Of a DNA stretch of 5,420 nt, positions 1 through 4,792 are shown piece after piece. This DNA is from Gammaproteobacteria bacterium (GTDB lineage Bacteria > Pseudomonadota > Gammaproteobacteria > Steroidobacterales > Woeseiaceae). The notes beneath the pieces were generated by a model. It saw only the letters and a program-made list of their open reading frames with translations. It did not search any database and was not told where the DNA came from. The DNA lies in NCBI GenBank assembly GCA_030641695.1, contig DAOWGY010000376.1, forward strand, positions 1-5,420, read 5' to 3'. Within the stretch, counting starts at the first letter, position 1. Each line of letters begins with the position of its first letter. The position numbers were made by a program, and so were the translations under genes.

Positions 1-1832
1 TGATGACGCTGATCCGCCCGTTCACAGACTCTGAAGGTGGTGGTGAGCTGATCACGATTGATACGCCGATGTATCTTGAGAACACACAGCCCACGGCGCC
101 GAACATCGGTGTACTGAATGGTCCGGCGCAGGCAGACGCGACGATCAACCAGGTTGTGACGCAAGCCGGACCGTCGCCAGGTGGTCGCTACGGATCTGCG
201 TATCCGATCCAGGACGGTACCGGCAGGTTACTGGTCAGCTGGAGCCAATGCCGGCTGATCGAAGTAACGGCCGATTTCGGTGATCCGCTGATCGCGCCGC
301 TGATCGTACCTTGTACGCCCGAGCGTCTCGCGAACGTCGTGGTCATCGATCCGGATAACCCGGTAACGCCGGTAATCGGTGAATTCCTGGTGGCGCCTCC
401 TCTCTACGGTATCTGGATGTACGATCCGCGTGATAACACGCAGTTGCCGGTCGTTCCGGGCATCGAAGGTTTCTTGTTCGGCGAAGTTGTCGCGGCTGAC
501 TCACGGCCGACGCCGCCGACGGTCCTCGACGGCCTGAATACCTACCCGCTGGATCCGACCCTCGCCGGTAATGGTGAGGCCGTATTGAACATCCGCAGTG
601 TCTACGACTTTGACGGCTCTGCCGTCGCCAATATCGACGTGCTCGCCGACCCGTTACAAACGCCGGCGGCCAATCGTCCCGCGCGTTTCCTGCGCGTTGT
701 AAAGGCCGTGTCTCAGCCCGACGACGATCTGCTCGACATCGATAATACGGCGTTCGGCGTCAGCCAGGTCAATGGCATGCGCGAGATCGTCGCTTACGCG
801 ATGATCGAGCCCGACGGCTCGGTCATGGTCAAGGTGCCCGCCAACACGGCGCTGCAGGTCAGCGTGCTCGATGCAGACGGCAAGCGTATCTCGCCACGGC
901 ACCGCAACTGGATTTCGTTGCGTCCCGGCCAGGAGCTCAAATGCAACGGTTGCCACGTACCGAATGCCGGGCTGTCTCATGGCCGCCGCGAGGCGTTCGA
1001 TTCAGGCTGGGCAGGTGCGCAGACGGCCGGTGTCGAGTTCCCGAATACATTGCCGCAGTGGTTCGTCGGCGACATCGGCGAGACCATGGCCGAGGTCCGC
1101 GCACGAATCACCTGCACGGCCGGCGGCGGCTGTTCGTCACTCGAGCCGTCAATGAACGTTATCTATCGCGACGTCTGGACGGCGGACCCGGTTGTCGCGG
1201 CCAACAATGTCGATATCGACATGATGTATACGAACCTGACGACTGCGCTGCCGACGAGCATTGCCTGCGCGCAAGGCTGGTCTTCGAACTGCCGGTCGGT
1301 GATCAACTACGAGTCCGTCATTCACCCATTGTGGAGCCAGCCACGCCTCGTGTTTGACGAGTCCGTGACGCCTCCGGTACCCATTCTGGACGCCAACGGC
1401 GTGCAATTGAACGACAATTGCCTCAACTGCCACACACCGATCGACCCGGCCAACGCGCAGGTACGCGTGCCCGCGGGACAGCTCGAGCTGCAGGATGGCC
1501 TGTCGCCCGATGAGCCGGATCACTTCCATGCCTATCGCGAGGTGTTAGTTACTGATAATCTTCAGGAAGTGGTGAACGGTGCGCTGGTTGATGCACAGCA
1601 GCAGGTCGGCGTCGATATCGATGGAAACCCGATTTTTGATGTGATTCCGATCGCATCGCCCGCCACAATCGCTGGGGCAGCGGCGTCTGATGATTTCTTC
1701 GACCGGTTCGAAGACCCCAATGATTTGATCCATTACAACATCTTGTCCATAGCGGAGAGACGCTTAATAGCGGAATGGTTAGATGTCGGAGCTCAGTACT
1801 ACAACAACCCATTCGACGCCCCGGCTAACTAA
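1..1832 (+). CDS. HzsA-like secreted dihaem c-type cytochrome (5' partial)
   Basis: The reading frame is already open at the window edge, so the real start lies upstream; the ATG at 3 is probably internal (609 residues counted from it; the family is roughly 800). Residues 1-200 look like the end of a beta-propeller (GGRYGSAYPIQDGTGRLLVSW at about 60-80, split here only for reference), followed by a segment like the hydrazine synthase alpha-subunit middle domain. Two haem c motifs are visible: CNGCH at residues 314-318 (942-956) and CLNCH at 473-477 (1419-1433). Extra cysteines lie between them (TCTAGGGC, CAQGWSSNC), likely disulfides. The stretch INYESVIHPLW precedes the second haem, as in related HzsA-like proteins, and the end GAQYYNNPFDAP is also typical. 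By family it should be periplasmic, with haem attached after Sec export. True hydrazine synthesis is not implied: no HzsB/C partner is visible. Its 3' end overlaps the next gene by 50 nt. Family assignment is from recognised motifs, not a search. Confidence 0.85.
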   Translation, partial: MTLIRPFTDSEGGGELITIDTPMYLENTQPTAPNIGVLNGPAQADATINQVVTQAGPSPGGRYGSAYPIQDGTGRLLVSWSQCRLIEVTADFGDPLIAPLIVPCTPERLANVVVIDPDNPVTPVIGEFLVAPPLYGIWMYDPRDNTQLPVVPGIEGFLFGEVVAADSRPTPPTVLDGLNTYPLDPTLAGNGEAVLNIRSVYDFDGSAVANIDVLADPLQTPAANRPARFLRVVKAVSQPDDDLLDIDNTAFGVSQVNGMREIVAYAMIEPDGSVMVKVPANTALQVSVLDADGKRISPRHRNWISLRPGQELKCNGCHVPNAGLSHGRREAFDSGWAGAQTAGVEFPNTLPQWFVGDIGETMAEVRARITCTAGGGCSSLEPSMNVIYRDVWTADPVVAANNVDIDMMYTNLTTALPTSIACAQGWSSNCRSVINYESVIHPLWSQPRLVFDESVTPPVPILDANGVQLNDNCLNCHTPIDPANAQVRVPAGQLELQDGLSPDEPDHFHAYREVLVTDNLQEVVNGALVDAQQQVGVDIDGNPIFDVIPIASPATIAGAAASDDFFDRFEDPNDLIHYNILSIAERRLIAEWLDVGAQYYNNPFDAPAN

Positions 1833-2577
1833 CTTATTTTGGGTAGCATGCCTGGCGCTTCTGACGCTTCTGGCTACCTTCCCCGGACAAGCACAGGCCG
1901 CCAAGGAGCTTCGTAGAGTGGCGGTCGCCGACCCGTACCTGGAAATGCGTACGGGTCCCGCCCGTGGTTATCCCATTTTTCACGTCGTCGACCGTGGCGA
2001 ATCGGTCGAGATCATCATGCAGCGCACCGACTGGTTCCTGGTGCGCGATGCGGGCGGCGATGAGGGCTGGGTCGATCGCGCTCAGATGGAGCTCACGCTT
2101 CAGGCCGACGGCTCGGAGATCGACTTCGAGCAGGCGGACGTCGAGGACTTCACCAACGCCAAATGGGAAATCGGCGTCCTGGCCGGCGATTTCGGCGGCG
2201 CCAACATCGTTTCCGTCTACGGCGGGTACTCACTCAACCCAAATGTCTCGATAGAGGCATGGGGTTCACAGATTTTGGGAAATTTTTCGAACGGCTGGAC
2301 AGCGAGTGTTAACGTCGTTCATGAAGCCTGGCCCGAATGGCGGGTATCGCCGTTTTTTACCCTGGGCGCCGGTGTGATTCACACCGAGCCGAAGTCGACA
2401 ATCATTCAGGGTGAGGATCGCACCGACCAAATCGGGCACGTAGGCGCCGGATTCCGCATTTATGCGACACGGCGATTCCTGCTGCGGGCTGAGTACAAGA
2501 GCTACGTGGTATTCACGAGCCGGAACGACAACGAGGAAGTAGAGGAATGGAAAGTCGGGTTCGCGTTCTTTTTCTAA
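1783..2577 (+). CDS. SH3-domain exported protein with C-terminal outer-membrane beta-barrel
   Basis: 264 residues. The ATG at 1783 is the only ATG before the hydrophobic segment, and a GGA-type ribosome site (AGCGGAA, ending 7 nt upstream) supports it; it lies inside the preceding gene. A signal peptide is evident: a long N-region with Arg14, a hydrophobic core at about 18-33, and an A-Q-A cleavage site after residue 39. Residues about 44-104 form a bacterial SH3 (SH3_3-type) module, with the hallmark MRTGPARGYPIFHVVDRGE and a GW-V turn at 95-97. Residues about 128-264 show alternating short strands and turns and end in FAFFF, the terminal-aromatic signature recognised by the BAM machinery. 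The likely product is an outer-membrane barrel of about eight strands with a periplasmic SH3 domain that could bind peptidoglycan or a partner protein. The barrel resembles that of the next gene (EIG-AG start, aromatic end). Specific function unknown. Confidence 0.83.
   Translation: MSELSTTTTHSTPRLTNLFWVACLALLTLLATFPGQAQAAKELRRVAVADPYLEMRTGPARGYPIFHVVDRGESVEIIMQRTDWFLVRDAGGDEGWVDRAQMELTLQADGSEIDFEQADVEDFTNAKWEIGVLAGDFGGANIVSVYGGYSLNPNVSIEAWGSQILGNFSNGWTASVNVVHEAWPEWRVSPFFTLGAGVIHTEPKSTIIQGEDRTDQIGHVGAGFRIYATRRFLLRAEYKSYVVFTSRNDNEEVEEWKVGFAFFF
2533..2539 (+). promoter_or_regulatory. Ribosome binding site for the lipoprotein barrel gene
   Basis: GAGGAAG contains AGGA at 2534-2537, nine bases before the ATG at 2547. 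It lies within the coding sequence of the upstream gene. It supports the overlapping start at 2547 and suggests translational coupling of the two barrel genes. Confidence 0.65.
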
Positions 2578-3230
2578 TTGCGACGATAGTGGCGATGGCC
2601 GCACTTCAAGGCTGTGCAGCTACGAAGAACCTGTTCGGGTTCGGCCCCGAGGAGGCACCTCCGCCGTCGGCCGAAGGGCCGGGGCAGGTTATCGACCCCG
2701 AGGTCGAACGTCGCGAAATAAAGGAACCCGCGATCGACAAGGAGAACTTCGAGATCGGCGCGTTCGCCGGCATCTTGAGCATCGAAGATTTTGGGTCGGA
2801 CCTGGTGTACGGCGTCAGGTTTGCCTATCACCTCACGGAGGGCTTTTTCGTCGAAGGTACCGCCGGACAGAGCGAAGCCGGCCTGACGAGTTTCGAAGTA
2901 CTGAGTGGCGGCGCGCGGCTGTTCGAAGATCGCACGCTGACCTATTACAACCTCAATCTCGGCTACAACATCCTGCCGGGCGAGGGTTTCATCGGCGAAG
3001 GCCGGGCGTACAACACCAATCTGTACCTGATCGCGGGCCTGGGTTCGACGGAGTTTGCCGACGACGACCGATTCACGATCAATTTTGGAGCCGGTTTCAG
3101 GTTCCTGTTGAACGACTCATGGACCCTGCGTCTCGATTTCCGTGACCACTTGTTCGACATCGACATCCTGGGCGAAGAAAAGACCGTGCATAACCTCGAA
3201 GGCACGCTCGGCTTCACGTTTTTCTTCTGA
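2547..3230 (+). CDS. Outer-membrane beta-barrel lipoprotein
   Basis: 227 residues. The start overlaps the previous gene by 31 nt and has a good upstream ribosome site. The N-terminus is a lipoprotein signal: basic start (MESRVR), hydrophobic core, and lipobox LQGC with the lipidated cysteine at residue 23. The +2 residue is Ala, which favours outer-membrane sorting by the Lol rule. A Pro/Glu-rich linker (about 34-66) leads to a barrel domain from about 68 to 227, with strands such as FEIGAFAG, YGVRFAYHL, YYNLNLGYNI, NFGAGFRFLL and the closing GTLGFTFFF. This resembles the small 'outer membrane beta-barrel domain' family first noted in myxobacteria and relatives (TIGR04565-like; assigned from memory). 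A protein both lipidated and barrel-forming may be tethered to the inner leaflet as well as inserted. It looks like a tandem relative of the preceding barrel with a lipid anchor in place of the SH3 domain. Function unknown. Confidence 0.82.
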   Translation: MESRVRVLFLIATIVAMAALQGCAATKNLFGFGPEEAPPPSAEGPGQVIDPEVERREIKEPAIDKENFEIGAFAGILSIEDFGSDLVYGVRFAYHLTEGFFVEGTAGQSEAGLTSFEVLSGGARLFEDRTLTYYNLNLGYNILPGEGFIGEGRAYNTNLYLIAGLGSTEFADDDRFTINFGAGFRFLLNDSWTLRLDFRDHLFDIDILGEEKTVHNLEGTLGFTFFF

Positions 3231-3270
3231 GGCAGGGATCACGGTTGAGGCGCTGATCAATGGCTAAAGT

Positions 3271-3276
3271 AGGTGA
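3271..3276 (+). promoter_or_regulatory. Ribosome binding site deciding the DUF4266 gene start
   Basis: AGGTGA lies seven bases before the ATG at 3284, an ideal spacing. It is only one base from the ATG at 3278, so it argues against that start. The alternative ATG at 3260 has GAGG (3247-3250) nine bases upstream, so it cannot be excluded. Confidence 0.5.
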
Positions 3277-3283
3277 TATGACT

Positions 3284-3517
3284 ATGAAGTCCGTGAAAAT
3301 TGTGCGAATTCTGCTGCCTGTGCTGGTCTTTGCGGGCCTCGCTGGCTGCAGTATCGAGCCGTGGGTCAAGCCATATGAGCGCGACCGGCTGGCCGACCCC
3401 ATCATGGCGCTGGACAGCGATCCGGTGTCTACCTCGTACATTCAGCACGTCTATGAAGCCCGTGAAGGTGCTCGCGGCGGCGAAGGCGCGGCTGGCGGCG
3501 GCTGCGGCTGTAACTAG
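3284..3517 (+). CDS. DUF4266 small lipoprotein with Cys-Gly-Cys tail
   Basis: 77 residues from the ATG at 3284; 85 if the ATG at 3260 is used. The shorter start gives a textbook lipoprotein signal (MKSVKIVRILL...) with lipobox LAGC, lipidated Cys22. The mature part is only about 55 residues. It begins with the DUF4266 hallmark EPWVKPYERDRLADPIM, continues with a helical segment (YIQHVYEAREGARG) and ends in a Gly/Ala-rich tail, GGGCGCN, with two cysteines at 74 and 76. The family is small, probably envelope-anchored and of unknown function. It is characteristically encoded next to a DUF3570 gene, as here (13-nt gap). The paired C-terminal cysteines could bind a metal, form a disulfide or be an attachment point; this is inference. 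The stop codon region doubles as the ribosome site of the next gene. Family recognition is firm; the start is uncertain. Confidence 0.88.
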   Translation: MKSVKIVRILLPVLVFAGLAGCSIEPWVKPYERDRLADPIMALDSDPVSTSYIQHVYEAREGARGGEGAAGGGCGCN

Positions 3518-3519
3518 GA
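3515..3519 (+). promoter_or_regulatory. Ribosome binding site of the DUF3570 gene overlapping the DUF4266 stop
   Basis: TAGGA combines the TAG stop of the DUF4266 gene with an AGGA core (3516-3519), eleven bases before the ATG at 3531. Spacing is somewhat long but usable. It suggests coupled translation of the pair. Confidence 0.45.
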
Positions 3520-3530
3520 CGTCGATCCGG

Positions 3531-4670
3531 ATGAATTTGCGGCAGAGCATCGTCATCGTGACACTTTTCCTGGCCGGGCCGGGAAGCGTGCTGGCGGGCG
3601 TTTTGCCGGAAGAGCGTGGCGACGTGCTTTACCACCGTTACGAGGGTGGTGGCGTGACGATCGACGGGCCATCGGTATTGGTGAGGAAGCAGGCCGGAAA
3701 AAACCTGTCGTTCATCGGCAACTACTACATCGATATGGTGAGCTCGGCGTCGATCGACGTGATTACCACTGCCAGTCCCTACACCGAGGAACGCACGCAG
3801 TGGTCGCTGGGTATGGACTACCTGCGCGGCAACACGACGATGCGGCTTGGTTACGTGAGCAGTGAGGAACCGGATTTCGACTCGACGACGTATGTGTTCT
3901 CTGTCAGCGAGGATATGTTCGGCGACCTGACCACACTGACCCTGAGTTATGCCTACGGTGAAGACATTGTCGGCCGTACGGACGACCCGACGTTCCGCCG
4001 CGAGAACACTCGCCAGCATTATGGCGTGAGCCTGTCACAAATTCTCACGCGCAACCTGATCGCGACCGTCAATTTCGAGACGATTACGGACGAAGGATTC
4101 CTGAACAATCCGTACCGCTCGGTGCGTTACCTCGATCCGGGGAGTCCGCAAGGCTTCAGCTTCGAGCCGGAGCTCTATCCGGAAACCCGCACATCCAACG
4201 CGCTCGGCGTCAGGGCCAGGTATTTCCTGCCGTACCGGGCTGCGCTTGAAGCCGAATACCGGTTCTACACCGATACCTGGGAAATCGACGGGCATACGTT
4301 TTCATTGACGTACGTGCACCCCTGGGGCCCATTCACCTTCGAGGGCAAGTTCCGTTATCACGATCAGACCGGCGCCGCGTTTTTCAGGGACATTTTCCCG
4401 CGCGCGCAGGCGACTAACTTCCGCGGCCGCGACAAGGAGTTGAGCCCACTGACCAGTAGCACGTTCAGGGGCAAGGTGACTTACGATTTCATCGACTCGA
4501 ACAAGGGCTGGGGCATTTTCAGACGCGGTACGCTGAATTTTTCGCTTGATCACCTGATCATCGATTACGACGAATTCAGGGACATCTCCACGGGCGCTCC
4601 GCTCGGTGATGAGCCGCTGTACCAGCTCAAGGCAAACGTCTACCAGATTTTCGTTTCTCTTTGGTACTGA
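3531..4670 (+). CDS. DUF3570 protein, predicted outer-membrane beta-barrel
   Basis: 379 residues from the ATG at 3531. The frame is open further upstream, but that part overlaps the DUF4266 gene and lacks signal-peptide character. MNLRQSIVIVTLFLAGPG is a clear signal peptide with cleavage likely after VLA (residue 22). DUF3570 hallmarks follow in order: YHRYEGGGVTIDGPSVLVRK (34-53), NYYIDMVSSASIDV then TTASPYTEER (64-88), EEPDFDSTTY, FGDLTTLTLSYAYGEDIVGR, SQILTRNL, ITDEGFLNNPYRSVRYL, YPETRTSNALGVRARYFLPY, YRFYTDTWEI, a DKELSPLTS motif and a final strand NVYQIFVSLWY ending in Tyr. Repeated alternating strands, acidic turns and the terminal aromatic fit an outer-membrane barrel of a dozen or more strands. 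The family's role is not known to me. Its partner is the adjacent DUF4266 lipoprotein. A REP palindrome begins two bases after the stop. Confidence 0.92.
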   Translation: MNLRQSIVIVTLFLAGPGSVLAGVLPEERGDVLYHRYEGGGVTIDGPSVLVRKQAGKNLSFIGNYYIDMVSSASIDVITTASPYTEERTQWSLGMDYLRGNTTMRLGYVSSEEPDFDSTTYVFSVSEDMFGDLTTLTLSYAYGEDIVGRTDDPTFRRENTRQHYGVSLSQILTRNLIATVNFETITDEGFLNNPYRSVRYLDPGSPQGFSFEPELYPETRTSNALGVRARYFLPYRAALEAEYRFYTDTWEIDGHTFSLTYVHPWGPFTFEGKFRYHDQTGAAFFRDIFPRAQATNFRGRDKELSPLTSSTFRGKVTYDFIDSNKGWGIFRRGTLNFSLDHLIIDYDEFRDISTGAPLGDEPLYQLKANVYQIFVSLWY

Positions 4671-4672
4671 TC

Positions 4673-4697
4673 GTTGGAGCGCTTCTCGAAGCGCGAC
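4673..4697 (+). repeat. REP-like palindrome, copy 1 (direct)
   Basis: It contains the core GCGCTTCTCGAAGCGC, a 7-bp perfect stem around TC, flanked by GTTGGA and GAC. Bases 4676-4697 are identical to 4725-4746 (22 of 22). Bases 4673-4695 are a perfect 23-bp inverted match to 4762-4784. Confidence 0.85.
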
Positions 4698-4721
4698 TGT
4701 GGCTGGTCTGAGTCCTGGCTT

Positions 4722-4746
4722 GTAGGAGCGCTTCTCGAAGCGCGAC
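4722..4746 (+). repeat. REP-like palindrome, copy 2 (direct, GTAG head)
   Basis: It begins with GTAGGAGC, the GTAG head typical of REP elements linked to RAYT (Y1/IS200-like) transposases, followed by the same 16-base palindromic core and GAC. The GTAG head is altered to GTTG in copies 1 and 3. Confidence 0.85.
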
Positions 4747-4781
4747 CCGGCGGGATAAAAGCGCGCTTCGAGAAGCGCTCC
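4725..4781. repeat. REPIN-like inverted pair (copies 2 and 3)
   Basis: Bases 4725-4744 are perfectly complementary to 4762-4781: a 20-bp stem around a 17-base loop. Two inverted REPs close together are the definition of a REPIN, the unit mobilised in trans by RAYT transposases in many gammaproteobacteria. No RAYT gene is in this window. In RNA the pair would form a long hairpin just upstream of the following start codon. Confidence 0.75.
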
Positions 4782-4784
4782 AAC
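4762..4784 (-). repeat. REP-like palindrome, copy 3 (inverted)
   Basis: Read on the - strand it is GTTGGAGC followed by the shared core, identical over 23 bases to copy 1. On the - strand the hairpin is followed by GCTTTTATC, a weak terminator-like tail. It ends only eight bases before the next gene's ATG. Confidence 0.85.
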
Positions 4785-4792
4785 ATTTAGCA

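Larger units (their letters stand above)
4671..4792. other. Intergenic gap carrying a REP cluster; no promoter recognised
   Basis: This 122-base gap is the longest non-coding stretch in the window. It is dominated by three REP-like palindromes. The hairpins lack a following T-run on the + strand, so they are not standard intrinsic terminators for the upstream operon, though they may stabilise its mRNA 3' end. No -35/-10 pair with sensible spacing was found: TTGTAG at 4720 and GATAAA at 4754 are 28 bases apart. Confidence 0.7.

Noticed and set aside
941..1357. Alternative + strand frame of 138 codons inside the haem-protein gene
   Set aside because: It is an Arg-rich shadow of the real frame, which carries the CxxCH motifs.
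1..1832. True hydrazine synthase of an anammox bacterium
   Set aside because: No HzsB/C or other anammox genes, the proximal Tyr seems absent, and the neighbourhood and repeats point to a proteobacterium.
3300..3530. Upstream extension of the DUF3570 reading frame back to an ATG at 3300
   Set aside because: It overlaps the well-recognised DUF4266 gene almost completely, its translation is Ala/Arg-rich and unlike any export signal, and the ATG at 3531 gives a clear signal peptide.
3429..4019. Antisense open frame of 196 codons opposite the DUF3570 gene
   Set aside because: The translation is Arg/His-rich with no domain or signal, as expected for the reverse of GC-rich coding sequence; the + strand gene is certain.
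4720..4759. Sigma-70 promoter for the solute-binding gene (TTGTAG and GATAAA)
   Set aside because: The boxes are 28 bases apart and lie within the repeat cluster, so the match is likely chance.
4673..4784. CRISPR array or intrinsic terminator
   Set aside because: Only three copies in mixed orientation with uneven spacers rules out CRISPR; no T-run follows the hairpins on the + strand, so a standard terminator is not supported.
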